Positions 1 through 11,621 of a stretch of 64,000 nucleotides of DNA are shown piece after piece. The stretch is taken from positions 41,007,221-41,071,220 of the forward strand of contig ML681992.1 of NCBI GenBank assembly GCA_007922195.1. Reading direction: 5' to 3'. The notes below the pieces were generated by a model, which saw nothing but the letters and a program-made list of their open reading frames with translations, ran no database searches and was not told where the DNA came from. Every line of letters begins with the position of its first letter. Position 1 is the first letter of the stretch. Source of the stretch: Podocnemis expansa. Lineage: Eukaryota; Chordata; Testudines; Podocnemididae. The position numbers and the translations under genes are program-made.

Positions 1-1962
1 AAATGTAAGCTACACAGGGTGCTCAGATAGTCTTGCTCCTGAGTTAAACCAGAGACTAAAACTATTCAGTTCCATCCAGAGATGTACTGCAATGTAAAGC
101 AAAGGCACTTTTTATGACCCTTGAGGTTGCTGGCATATATATATACATTTTTAAGCACAGGATGCACATCTTCCAATAGAGAAGAGAAGGAACTTTGATT
201 TCTGGTTCTAGATAGCTTTGCTGTTAACATATTTCACATTACATAACACCGGGGTTTAGGGAAAACCTTTAATAGCTCCCAGGGTTGGTCAGCAGCAATA
301 AGAGAAGTAATATGGGGGTGGAGGAAGAATACGAAAATACACACTGAAAGCTGGACGGAGACATACAGATACAAATATATATCATAGATTTCTGTGATTA
401 TCGGTTTACAGAGTGTGTTGTGACTGCAGAGAGTTCGCAAAAACCCTTAGGCATCACTTTGGTTCCAATTTTACTAGAGTTTAGAATCTTGTGCTTCAGC
501 ACCTGGGGCAATTTTTATTCTATGTAAAATTTAATGAAATCTTACTGAAACGTTTAGATGAGACAGTAGGACTTAGAATGCTTTACGTTAGCACACAAGC
601 AAATGTAGCTATTTACCACCTTCCAAGGTGTGTTTATTTGTTCAGTATAAAGGTGGGTTCAGATTAACCTGGAATAACAAGGCTTACAATGTGCTTCTTG
701 AGCTAACACAGTTCATTACATTTTTAAATGTTTCAATCATCAACTGATCATGTTAAGGCCCTGGCTTTTCCAGTACAAGGGGGCACGTAAAAGAGCTTTT
801 TTAAAACAGATGTTTTAGGACTTGTTTAAAGAATTACAGAAAAAGAATTTCCTTTTGGCACAGCCTGTGTTAAGATGATAAAATGTACCATTTAATCAAA
901 TTGCCTTCCTAAGGAATTTAAGATAAATCCTTATAAAGCAGCAGTTTCCTCCTCTTAATTTCATATTATAACATATGCTCTTCACTGCTGACCTATAGCT
1001 TCTCCCGGACATTCCTTTTTGGGATTTTTCCTTTACTTTTGCAGGGCTTGTGTGTGTGTGTGCGCGCGAGAGGAAGACAATGAGAACTTTTGACTTTATT
1101 CAAAATGCTGTGCTTCAGTAATGCTTTATTAATGCTAAGTATAAAATATAGACTGGTCTTTTGAAGTAGTAAATAAAAACAAATTCTAATGTTTAGCAGG
1201 CGTAAATGGTATGTGTGATCTTTGGACTCAAGAGTTTGTTGTAAAGATATGTATCCTTCATGATACTATGTTCTGTTCAATAGGTGCACCCTGTTTCCCA
1301 TTTTATGTACTACTAAAAGTTGTGGAGCAAAAGCCATTTTCTAGGTTTTACAGTATTGAAGCAACTGTCTTATTGTCAGGGGAAGACTGAAATAAATAAT
1401 TTGGGATACATACAAAATGTTGGATGGCAGCTTTTACGCTTTCTAAAAATGGAGAAATCATTTTCCTTTCATAGCATTCACTAGTGGTTTATGTATTGCT
1501 CACAATAGAAACAAAGGGCTTTGTGTGTGTGTATATACTTCTACTAAAAACAACTATAGATAGATAGATAGATAGATTTTTTTTGAGGTAAACACATTTC
1601 TTACATAAGGTACATTTTGACCATCTGAAAATTAATGGAGATGAAATAGCAATTTTTCTTGATACAGCTGGAATGATGACCATATAATTTACTATAATAT
1701 GGCTCGGTACTGTGTGACTAGCACTGATGATAAGTTTGATGGGTTCGTTAGGATCTTCCATAATTGCTGTTGATAAGATCATATTATTTTTACTAATGTT
1801 TTGGTATTGTAACCTTCACTGATACTTTCTTGGGGTCAGTCTGATGAATAAAGGTCAGCGTTCTTAACAATCCTTCTGATATAGTAAGATTTCGAAAGCC
1901 CTGTGCAATGTTGCAGTGACATTGCTCTTCATTTGCAAAATCAGAGCTTAGAGTAACATGCT
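1..1962. other. CNTN3 intron, no gene recognised
   Basis: AT-rich unique-looking sequence. It contains a TG/CG alternating run at 1049-1068 and a GATA microsatellite at 1557-1577. No exon with contactin similarity was recognised on the minus strand. Confidence 0.6.
1557..1577. repeat. (GATA)n microsatellite
   Basis: About five uninterrupted TAGA units, followed directly by a T run. Confidence 0.85.
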
Positions 1963-2147
1963 TATAGAATCATAGGGTTGGAAGGGATCTCATGCTGTCA
2001 TCTACTCCAACCCACTGCTAAAAGCAGGACCACTCCCACTAAATCATGCCAGCTAGGGTTTTGTCTAACTGAGCCTTAAATGTTTCCAAAGATGGAGATT
2101 CCACCACCTCCCTTGGTAACCCATTTCAATGCTCCATCACCCTCTTA

Positions 2148-2963
2148 GGCTGTGTCCACATGAGAGTTTTATTTAGAAACAACAGCTGTTTATTTTTAAA
2201 TAAAACTTGCTATGTCCAGACAGGCAGGGGGGCAGAGCTGGCACTGTAGCCTCTACTGGCCCGGGCGGCATGCGCCCAGCCTAGGCGGGGGGCTGAGCTG
2301 GTGGCCGCGGCTTCCCTCGGGGTTGCACCTGCCTCTGAGCCCAGGGGGGGACTCAGCTGGCGGCCGCAGCTTCCCCCGAGGCAGCAGGTGCCTGTGAGCC
2401 TGAGCGGAGGACTCAGCCAGCGGCTGCGGCTTCCCCCAGGGCAGCAGGTGCCCCCGAGCCCAGGCAGTGGGCAGAGCCAGATGCTGCGGCTCGCCCCACC
2501 TAGCGGCAGGACATCCTGGGCAGCGGGGAGAGTCGGCGGCTCCAGCTCCCCCCCACTCTGCAGCAGGACAGCCCGGGCAGTGGGCATAGTCATTGCTCAC
2601 AGCCCCGGCCCGGGTGGCAGCCGCTTACCTCGGGCAAGGAGCATAGCCTGCCACCGCAGGTACCCCACAGTCCCCCGGGGAGACATGGCAGGGGGATCCC
2701 TGCCCTGGGGGCAGCTTTCCCCTGCCTGGCTTTCCAGGTGAGAGACATGCAGGGGATTGGTTGGCAACATGGCTGTGCCAGGGGCCCATGTTGCCACACC
2801 TCCCATGCTGCCCCTCTCCTGAAGTGAAATAGCATGGCCACATGCTGGGCATGCTATTTCGTTTCTAAGGGTTTCCCTTATTTTGAGTTTATTTCATTTT
2901 GAAGTAAGGATTTTATTTTGGAATAACTTATTTTGAAATAATCAGCTACTTGTGGACATAGTC
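2148..2963. mobile_element. MITE-like DNA transposon inserted in CR1 copy A
   Basis: The ends are GGCTGTGTCCACA and the inverted TGTGGACATAGTC, flanked by TTA at 2145-2147 and CTA at 2964-2966 (a 3-bp target duplication with one change). Removing it restores a continuous CR1 sequence. The subterminal parts are AT-rich and palindromic (TTATTTTGAAATAA type), while the middle (2221-2590) is a GC-rich 60-bp tandem array. Several open frames cross the GC-rich part on both strands. None resembles a transposase, so the element is non-autonomous. Confidence 0.85.
2221..2590. repeat. GC-rich 60-bp tandem array inside a MITE
   Basis: Six degenerate copies in exact 60-base register share GGACTCAGCCAGCGGCTGCG and TTCCCCCAGGGCAGCAGGTG blocks. 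The clearest copies are at 2341-2460. It is much richer in GC than its surroundings. It gives long but spurious open frames in four frames. Confidence 0.85.
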
Positions 2964-3661
2964 CTAGTGAGAAAGCCTTTCCTAATATCCAACCTTGACT
3001 ACCCCAGTTGCAACGTAAAACCATTGCTCCTTGTTATGTCCTCTGTTAATACTGAGAAAAGCCTAACTCCTTCCTCTTTGGAGCAACCCTTCAAGTAGTT
3101 GATGGTTGCTATCAAATCTCCCCTCGGTTTTCTCTTCTGCACACTAAATAAGCCTAGTTCCTTCAGTCTCTCCTTGAAAGTCATGTGCCCCAACCCCCTG
3201 ATCATTTTTGTTGCCCTCCACTGGACTCCTTCTAATTTGTTCACATCCCTTCTGTACTGTGGAACCCAAAAGTGGACACCATATTCCAGATGTGGCCTCA
3301 CTAGCACCAAATAGAGAGGAATAATCACATCCCTTGATCTACTGGCGAGACTCCTACTGATGCAGCCCAATATGCCACTGGCAATTTTGGAATCAAGAAC
3401 ACATTGTTGACTCATATCCGGCTTCTCATCAACCATATCGCCTATGTCTTTTTTTACAGTGCTGCTACTTAGCCGATCAGTCGCCAGCCTGTAGCAGTAC
3501 ATGGGATTTTTTCCATCCTAAGTACAGAACTTTGCATTTGTCCTTGTTAAACCTCATGAGATTTTATTTGGCCTTGAATCCCATCCCTCCCCTCTAGTGT
3601 GTTTAAGATTCCCCCAGCTTGGTGTTGTCTGCAAATTTACTAAGTGTACAATCTATCCCAT

Positions 3662-3775
3662 CATATTGAGTAACACTTTACTCTGCAAGTAAATCCACTA
3701 GTAAATCCACTGCTTTCAGTAGTTAAGTAGAAAACTTAGATTTATATATTAACTCACAACAAATGGGTACTAATT
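3662..3775 (+). repeat. Unnamed dispersed repeat, copy 1
   Basis: This region runs from CATATTGAGTAACACTTTAC to AACAAATGGGTACTA and recurs in reverse complement at 11061-11172 with moderate divergence. It resembles an anonymous ancient amniote interspersed repeat that I cannot name. Confidence 0.7.
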
Positions 3776-4626
3776 TCTACCAAGGAAGGCACTAAATATA
3801 GCTGTATGAAATGGAAATCTGCAAACCTTATGAAGAAACTTGCACAGATACAGACAGATGTCATCTTCCTCCCTAACTGCAAACAAATGGACATCATACC
3901 AAATGGACTGAAAATTAAAAATCCATTACGAGTAACATACTACATGGATTACAGTGAGAGATTGTGTCACACACTCTCAAAAAGCTACGAAACCATCTGA
4001 TCAGCATCCTGTATAGCAAACAGGAGAAGATCAAGAAAGACATCTCAACACTGGAGATCCTAATGGAAAGCCAAACTTCCACACAACCTTCCGCATGCGT
4101 GATCTTTACCAAAACCAGACAGGCTAGCTACAACACACACTTTGCTCCTCTAAAAAGGAAAAAGGACATTAAACTATCTAAGCTCCTACATGTCACAAGG
4201 AACGACACCTGTGATACCCTAGACTCACCCAACAATATTATAAATCTATCCAGATATACACTCAACCCAGCACAAGAGTCTGTCTTGTCTCCAGGACTCT
4301 CTTTCTGCCCCCCCCCCCATGATACAGTTTTGCAGTGACCTGGAAGCCTACTTTTGCTGTCTCCGACTCAAGGAATATTTCCACCACACCACTAAACAAC
4401 ACACTAACCTATGGACACTTTCCTTCCAATCCAACAAGAAGAAGAATTCTGCATGGACTCCTCCTGCGGGCCGAAACTATAGGCTGGATTTTTACATAGA
4501 GTGTTTCTGCTGATGCACACAAACTGAGATTATCGACAAGCAGCACCACTTACCCGATAAACCCCAGCCATGCAGAATGCAAAGCCATCCACAGCCTCAA
4601 AAACAACTCCGACATTATAACCAAAG

Positions 4627-5568
4627 AGGCTGACAAAGGAGGTGCTATGGTCATCATGGATAGGTCAGATTATGAACAGGAGTGGCCAGAAAACTCTTCA
4701 ACACCACATTCTACAAGCCATTACACTCTGATCCCACTGAGGAATACCAAAAGAAACTACAACATCTGCTTAAGAAACTCTCTGAGGAAGCACAGGAAAA
4801 TGTCTACACGGACACACGCCAGGAGCCCCAACCAGGGGTATTTTATCTACTACCCAAGATCAATAAACCTGGGAATCCTGGATGCCCCATCATCTCAGGC
4901 ATTGGCACTCTCACAGCAGGACTGTCTGACTATGTGGACTCTCTCCTCAGGCCCTATGCCACCAGCTCTCCTAGTTTTCCCTGTGACACAACTGGCTTCC
5001 TGAAAAAACTACAATCCATCGGTAGTCTCCCAGAAAACACCACCCTAGCCACTATGGATGTAGAAGCCCTCTACATCAACATTCCTCACAAAGATGGACT
5101 ACAACCCATTAGGAACAGTTTCCTGGATGATAACATGGCAAGCCTGGTAACTGGACTTTGTCCTGAACCACAACTACTTCAGATCTGGGGATGATCTATA
5201 CCTCCAAGTCAGTGGCACAGCTATGGGCACCCACATGGCCCCACAGTACTCCAACATCTTTATGGCTGACCCAGAACATCGCTTCCTTGCATCTCGTTCA
5301 CTATTGCCTCTCCTTTACCTGCGCTACACTGACGTCATTTTCATTATCTGGACCCACGGGAAAGTCTCTGGAAGAATTCCACCGAGACTTCAAAAATTTC
5401 CACCCCATCATCAATCTCAGCCTGGACCAGTCCACACAAGAAATCCACTTCTGGGGCACTACCATATGTATAAGAGATGGACGCATTAACACTACCCTAT
5501 ACTGCAAACCAACTGACTGCAATGTATACCTACTTGCCTCTAGCTTCCACCTGGGATGCATTACATGA
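4627..5568 (+). pseudogene. Penelope-like reverse transcriptase remnant
   Basis: The frames read TTFYKPLHSDPTEEYQKKLQ, FYLLPKINKPGNPGCPIIS, TMDVEALYINIPH and GTAMGTHMAPQYSNIFMA in order, which are the RT fingers and palm motifs of Penelope elements. The catalytic YxDD box reads RYTDVIFIIWTHG (near 5320-5355): the second of the two usual aspartates is replaced by Val. The protein also changes frame twice (about 5150-5220 and 5360). It is a fossil RT, not an expressed gene. Confidence 0.87.
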
Positions 5569-5939
5569 TCCATTGTCTACAGCCAAGCTTTAAGGTAGAA
5601 CCAGATCTGGTCCGATCCCTCAGACAGAGACAAACACCTACAAGATCTCTACCAGGCATTCCTGAAACTACAGTACCCAGTTGGTAAAGTGAAAAAACAA
5701 ATTGACAGAGCCAGATAGGTATGCAGGAGCCACCTACTAGAGGACTGTCCTGACAGAGAAAACAACAGAACACCTCTGGTCATCACCTACAGCCCCCAAC
5801 ACACCATCAAAGATCTACAACCTATCCTCGAAGATGATCCCACACTCTCTCAAGCCTTGGGAGACAGGCCTATCCTTGCTTACAGACAACCTCCCAACCT
5901 GAAGCAAATACTCACCAGCAACCAAACACCATACAACAG

Positions 5940-6290
5940 GAACACCAGCGCAGGAACCTATCCTTGCAACAAACTCCATTGCCAACTCTGCTCACACATT
6001 GACTCCAGGGATACCATCACGGGCACCAACCATATCAGCCACACCATCAGGGGCTCATTCACCTGCCCATCCACTAATCTGGCATATGCTATCATGTGCC
6101 AGCAGTGCCCTTCTGCCATGTAGGTTGGGCAAACCGGACTGTCCTTGCGTAAAAGAATAAACTGACACAAAACGGCTATCAAAAATGGCAACATCCATAA
6201 ACCAATAGGAAAACACTTCGACCTCCCTGGACACTAAGTGGGAGACTTGAAAGTCGCCATACTTCAAAAAAGAAACTTCAAAAACAGACT
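5940..6290 (+). pseudogene. Penelope-like GIY-YIG endonuclease remnant
   Basis: Reads CNKLHCQLCSHIDS, then GSFTCPSTNLAYAIMCQQCP, then SAM, a TAG stop at 6121-6123, and VGQTGLSLRKRIN. In PLEs this is a Cys-containing linker followed by the GIY-YIG nuclease, where Y-V-G-Q-T is the YIG half. Here the Tyr codon before VGQT has become TAG, a single-base nonsense change at the conserved motif. A second stop follows RKRIN, then HKTAIKNGNIHKPIGKHFD (the nuclease core) continues in the same frame. Confidence 0.85.
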
Positions 6291-6656
6291 TCAGCATGGC
6301 ACTGCAGAGTTGGAGCTAATCTGGACGTTTTACACCATCAGGCTGAGTCTGAGTAGAGACTTAGAATGGTTAGCACATTACAAAAGGTGATTAATCTGTT
6401 CACCCATTCTCTCCCTTTGATATACTGGTGTGAATGGGCCCCATTGCTCTCTGAACTGACTTTGCTAATGCTTACCCTCCTCCATTCTGGCATGTGTGTA
6501 TATACCTCTCCACTGTAGTTTCCACTTCATGCACTTGACGAAGTGAGTTGAAGCCCAGAAAAGCTTATGCTCAAAGAAATCTGTTAGTCTATAAGGTGCT
6601 ACAGGATTCTTGCCGCTTTTGCTATACACAGACTAACATGGCTACCCCTCTGGGAA

Positions 6657-7659
6657 TTGCCCATAAATAGGCACAAATCTGACCTTCTTGTGTCAGAGGT
6701 TAGATGCAGTCTATCCAATACTGTTTAAGCCTGTATACATACCCTGGTACTAATCTGTCACCTGAAACAGTGATTATTTTTCTGTTAATCTTTAAGCTTT
6801 CATTCTGACCACTGAATAAAAATATTTTGAGCTCCCAGAAGACTAGTTGAGCTTCCAAAGACCAATCTGGAAAAAAGTATGTTCCCTCCAATTATAGCTT
6901 TTTATTTCCTTCCCCTCAGTCCATCACAGAATACCAATGTGCTGATAACTTACAGAGTTCTATGCTGCCAAAGAAGCCCTTTTAGCTTCTGAAGATATTA
7001 ATTAACTTGCAAATGTCTCCCCTTGCACTGGTTTAGAGGTATAAAATGGATAAAATTCAAGTTCTGCTAGATTAAAAGTTTTCAGCAGCATAACAATGTT
7101 CATGAATATAAATGATACATTTGTAATAAGTGACATAACAGCTGGAGCTCTCAAAATAATATGGGGGAATGTGCCTATAATATTGATTACACATATGACT
7201 TCCCAACGGGGCTAGTGACATTAATCAGAGGAGTGTTTAGTAAACTCCTCAGTGTAAGGGTTATGATTTCATTATTTAAAAATTCAGGGAAGGCAGCTGT
7301 AGTTGAACTTTTATGGGCTTTAATCCAGATGGATCAGCTGGAAAAGACAGAAAATTATCCATTATATTTTATTACTAATATGCCAATTAATTAATTTTCA
7401 GGTTCATATAAATCCCATGGAGCTCAGCTACAGCTATGGCCAAATCCACAGAACTTCACTTCATCAATGTAAGATTTTAATATGAGCCATAATGGCTATA
7501 CTTAAAAGTATGTAATTGCATGTTCTTTCTCCTAGATGAGAAGAAAAGGATTTGGGCTCCTTTCATTTTTTTTCAAATTCTTTCCCCCATTTTAATGAAG
7601 GATGAGGATGATAAACAAGGAGCTAAGCAGAAAAATCTTTCAGTTTCTGTTGTCTCCAT
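6657..7659. other. CNTN3 intron, no gene recognised
   Basis: AT-rich sequence without repeats I can name. The longest frame (plus, 7161-7394) has no recognisable similarity. Confidence 0.55.
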
Positions 7660-9186
7660 ATCATAGAATCATAGAATCATAGGGTTGGAAGGGACCCCAC
7701 AAGGTCATCTAGTCCAACCCCCTGCCAAAAAAAGCAGGACCACTCCCATTAGATCATCCCAGTCAGGGTTTTGTCCAGCTGGGCCTTGAACACCTCCAGA
7801 GATGGAGATTCCACCACCTCCCTAGGCAGCTTATTCCAATTCTTCACCACTCGCCTAGTAAGGAAGTTTCTCCTAATATCCAGCCTGGACCGCCCCAGCT
7901 GTAACTTGAAACCATTGCTTCTCGTTCTGCCCTCTGTTACTACCGAGAACAGTCGAGCTCCCTCCTCCTTGGAGCAACCCTTCAAGTAGTTGAAGGTTGC
8001 TATCAAATCCCCCCTCAGTCTTCTCTTCTGCAGGCTAAATAAGCCCAGTTCCTTCAGTCTTTCTTCATAGGGCTTGTGCTCCAGCCCTTTGATCATTTTG
8101 GTTGCCCTCCTCTGGACTCTCTCTAATTTGTCCATGTCCTTTTTGTAGTGGGGAGCCCAAAACTGGACACAGTATTCCAGATGTGGCCTCACTAGTGCAG
8201 AATAGAGGGGAATGATCACATCCCTTGATCTGCTGGTAACACTTCTTCTGATGCAGCCCAGTATGCCATTGGCCTTTTTGGCAGCAAGAGCACACTGCTG
8301 ACTCATATCCAGCTTCCCATCCACCATGACTCCCAGGTCCTTTTCTCCAGTGCTGCTATTTAGCTGATCACTCCCCAGCCTGTAGCAGTACATGGGGTTT
8401 TTTCGTCCCAAGTGCAGGATTTTACACTTGTCCTTGTTGAACCTCATGAGATTCCTCTTGGCCCACTGCTCCAGTTTGTCTAGGTCTCCCTGAATCCCGT
8501 CTCTGCCCTCTAGGGTGTCTACCGTTCCCCCCAGTTTGGTATCATCTGCAAACTTACTAAGTGTGCAATCCATCCCATCATCCAGATCATTAATGAAAAC
8601 ATTGAACAGAACTGGCCCCAGGACTGACCCCTGGGGCACACCACTTGTTACTGCCTGCCAACTTGACATGGAGCCATTGATTCCTACGCGCTGAAACCGT
8701 TGTTCTAGCCAGTTTTCTATCCACCTTACAGTCCATGCATCTAACCCATACTTCCTTAATTTGCCAATGAGAATGCTGTGGGAAACCGTATCAAAAGCCT
8801 TGCTAAAGTCAAGGTATATGACATCAACGGCTCTTCCCGCATCCACAAATCCAGTCATCTCATCATAGAAGGCGATGAGGTTGGTCAGGCATGATTTACC
8901 CTTGGTAAATCCATGCTGACTGTTCCTGATTACTCTACGTTCCTCCAAGTGTTTCAGGATGGATTCTTTGAGAAGCTGCTCCATGATTTTTCCAGGGATT
9001 GAGGTGAGGCTGACAGGTCTGTAATTCCCTGGATCGTCCTTTTTGCCTTTCTTGAAGATAGGTACTATATTTGCTTTTTTCCAGTCCTCTGGCACCTCCC
9101 CCGTTCACCACGAGTTTTCAAAGATAATGGCCAACGGTACTGCTATCTCATCAGCCAGCTCCCTCAGCACCCTCGGATGCATCTCA
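7660..9186 (-). mobile_element. CR1 LINE copy B, 5'-truncated, well preserved
   Basis: Minus-strand CR1, about 1.5 kb. It starts within the RT domain near HPRVLRELADEI (about 9186) and runs through the complete ORF2 C-terminus to the 3' UTR and the repeated ATTCTATGAT tail at 7660-7683. This tail repeat is diagnostic of CR1, which primes on its own short 3' repeat and lacks poly(A). It is 5' truncated, as most CR1 copies are, and is the least decayed of the four CR1 copies here. Confidence 0.95.
7749..9095 (-). pseudogene. CR1 ORF2 reverse transcriptase, 448-codon open fragment
   Basis: This open frame covers most of the CR1 RT and the whole C-terminal region. Visible motifs are [20 protein letters not shown] (residues 11-30), [15 protein letters not shown] (92-106), [20 protein letters not shown] (151-170) and the catalytic FADD at 182-185, all intact. 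It ends at LDKTLTGMI, the natural C-terminus. Upstream the same frame continues as HPRVLRELADEI...IIFENSW, then TGA, then [10 protein letters not shown]. So the only visible stop is a TGA where relatives have CGA (Arg), a probable CpG transition. The endonuclease domain is missing, so it cannot mobilise itself. Confidence 0.93.
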
Positions 9187-9739
9187 TATCTATGTTGCTG
9201 TCCTCCTTAAATGTTTTATTTTCAGTCCTTAAACATATTAAGTAGTAAAACTCTGAGAGCTCTGAAATATGCCACGCTGCCCACTCCACCCCCCACCCCT
9301 CAAATAACTATGGAATTAGGTTCTCCACCAGGTTGAGTGAGTCAGTATAAAGTTATGTGGAAATTTCTTTGTGCAATCAGTCTTCATCATGCTATTTGTA
9401 TTACAGTAATCGCTTGAAGACCCACTCAGGGACGAAAGCTCCACAATGCTAGCTGCTCTGTATAAACATGGTAAAAAAAAGAAAGCATCTCTAATAACTG
9501 CCCAGTGGAGTTCGTGGCATTGGAGGAGCTGGTTTCCTCATTTATCTGGAAGTTTAAAGCAGCATTCATTATATTACTGTGTGAAAAAATATAAAACTTT
9601 CTTTTCTTTTAAAGGATAACTTCTGTGTTTAAGGGCTTGAGTGAAACTTAATTGATTCACATGGGCAAAGATGCACAAAGCACCTCAATAATTTTCAGAA
9701 CTGACCCAAAAACTCAGGGCCAGATTAACAAAGGCATTA

Positions 9740-9905
9740 TTTAGGTGCCTAAGATGCAGATAGGTGCCTAGTGGGATTTTCAAAAACACCTGAGTTAGGT
9801 ATCTAACTAGCATTAATTCTCATTGATAGTCAATAGGAGTTAGGTGCCCAATCTATTTTGGTACATTTGAAATCTCACTAGACACCTACCTCAGTCTATA
9901 GGCAC
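9740..9905. repeat. Palindromic interspersed repeat (MITE-like)
   Basis: TAGGTGCCTAGTGGGATTTT near 9760 pairs with AAATCTCACTAGACACCTA near 9870-9890. TTAGGTGCC blocks also recur. This is a common palindromic intersperse in reptiles. I cannot assign a superfamily. Confidence 0.6.
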
Positions 9906-11060
9906 CAGAATACCCTTGTATGTCTGGCCTTTACTTATTTAAGAGTCTATGTCTACAACAAAAATTAATAGAACTTGAGCACTAAATCTTTTAATAATTT
10001 CATCATAGGCCTTTCTGCTGGCTCTTTGCACAGGAGTAAATAGTCCATGTTATTAACAAGATAGACTGCAGAAGTTAGAATAAAGGGTTTCTAGATCAGC
10101 CCCCAAAGCTGAAATATGTCATAGTGTTGGTCTCTGTTCATTATCTGTTTCCCAAGAAAAATCCTGTTTCTTTGCTCCTTTTAATTTTGAGTACAGCATC
10201 TTAGGATTCTTGTATAAAAGGTGTTTTGGAATTACTTTTGTACTGCACACCTTTCTTAGGCTTATATCTGTAGAAAAGTATGTCATCTCATGGAATTCCT
10301 CTCACTAAGACCCAATGTATGGTACCAACACATGCAGTCACAGGCTAAATTAGTAAGATACAATGGGTAGGTATGTTTTGATGATTAAATTGTGACAAAG
10401 AAAATGATTTTGCTGTAAGTTATTATTTTACTTTGGATAAAACAAATGAAATTAATAATCAATTAATAAATTAATCATTCTAGACATATCATTTGCAATT
10501 TTCATATTTTAAAGTGCATTTTAGAAATACTGATTTTTTGTATTACCAAGTATTCCACTTTCAGTTTTCTAAATAAATAAAAGATGGACCTTAAACAAAA
10601 CTCTGTTAAAATAGAATTTCCAATACTTGCCATTCAATACAGGGAAATAACAAGTGACTTTTATTCACTGACATTTTGCAATGGAAAATCTGTCCCTCTT
10701 GCTTCCTAGATGGCTCTGAGTTTCCTTTTAAAATTTGCTTTTCTTATCACAAAGTTGGTTTGTTAAAAAAATAATGAAAGCAACAGAATAAATGATATTA
10801 CTTCACAGCCTGTTAAGAAACAATAAAGTCAAATATAGATGACAAAAAATGTCCAAATTGCAATAGGAAGTCAAATGTCATTTTGATTTCTTCTAGATTT
10901 GGAGATGTTCTCATTTCTATAGTGATGTGAATAGTTTATAATGTTAATGTAAACAATTGATCATATGTACTGCTTTAAAAGAATCATGTTTTCTATCTTC
11001 TAAGACTGTGAGATAAAAGAAAGACCAGGGTACTAATGGGTAATCTAGCAGGAAAAAAAA
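9906..11060. other. CNTN3 intron, no gene recognised
   Basis: AT-rich, with no open frame of note and no repeat that I recognise. Confidence 0.55.
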
Positions 11061-11172
11061 TAGTACCCATTTGTTATGAGTTAATATACAAATCTAGGAT
11101 TTCCACTTAACATCAAATGGTCCCACTGAAAGCATTGGATCTACTTGCAGAGTGAAGTATTACTCAATATGA
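11061..11172 (-). repeat. Unnamed dispersed repeat, copy 2
   Basis: Reverse complement of the repeat at 3662-3775. Shared blocks include AACAAATGGGTACTA, AGATTTRTATATTAACTCA, CACTCTGCAAGTA and CATATTGAGTAA. Confidence 0.7.
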
Positions 11173-11621
11173 GGAGGGCTTCTGAATCCATTCTTTAACA
11201 TAAGATGGGGTCAAATAATTTGTTGTGAATACTTTCCTGTCTTTTCTTCCATCTGTGAATTTTCACAAACTGATTTCTGCAAATATAGTTACAGATTTTC
11301 TGCTAGTGTAAATCAGTCTAGCTCCATGGAAACCAGCTGAGCTACATCAATTTACAACTAGAGAACTCCAGAGTCTTTATCCATAAATATTTGCTGAATA
11401 ATATCCAAAACAATCTTCTGGCTCTGAGCTGTTCATAAAGCATTCATTGTCTGTTGTTCACAGTGAGCTTTCAGCCACTAAATATTGTTTCTGATCCCTG
11501 TTTTAGTAACAAACCTTTTAAACAGGAAATAAAAAGCAGCAAAAAATAGAGAACAAACAAAAACACATGCTGGCCACTTGTTTTCCCAAGAAAGAACCAT
11601 TAATGCAGAGAACATATGAAG

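Larger units (their letters stand above)
1963..3664 (-). mobile_element. CR1 LINE copy A, 3' part, interrupted by a MITE at 2148-2963
   Basis: On the minus strand this is the 3' end of a CR1 retrotransposon. It holds the C-terminal part of the ORF2 protein (between 3502 and 2999, with [25 protein letters not shown] and RATKMIRGLGHMTFKERLKE), the 3' UTR and the terminal CTATGATTCTAT motif at 1963. CR1 ORF2 encodes an endonuclease and reverse transcriptase, and only sequence downstream of the FADD motif remains. The body is split by a DNA transposon insertion. It is more diverged than the CR1 copy at 7660-9186, so it is older. Confidence 0.93.
3784..6656 (+). mobile_element. Penelope-like retroelement, near full length, decayed
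   Basis: Plus-strand Penelope-like element (PLE). In order it shows an N-terminal region (FLPNCKQMDIIPNGLKI near 3860-3925), EADKGGAMVIMDRSDY near 4627-4670, a reverse transcriptase (4682-5560), a Cys-rich linker plus GIY-YIG endonuclease (5940-6230), and a 3' tail (about 6480-6656) ending in GACTAACATGGCTACCCCTC. PLEs differ from LINEs in pairing a telomerase-related RT with a GIY-YIG nuclease. The copy has several stops and frameshifts and cannot be active. The left boundary is approximate because no clean target duplication was found. The same tail recurs as short copies elsewhere in the window. Confidence 0.88.

Noticed and set aside
2210..2852. Several overlapping open frames of 60-146 codons on both strands
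   Set aside because: They lie in a GC-rich 60-bp tandem array inside a transposon. The frames are repetitive, occur on both strands and match no protein family.
8065..8295. Additional minus frames over the CR1 copies
   Set aside because: Alternative-frame shadows of the CR1 reverse transcriptase. The same applies to 14628-14834 and to the plus frames at 7771, 14304 and 15041.
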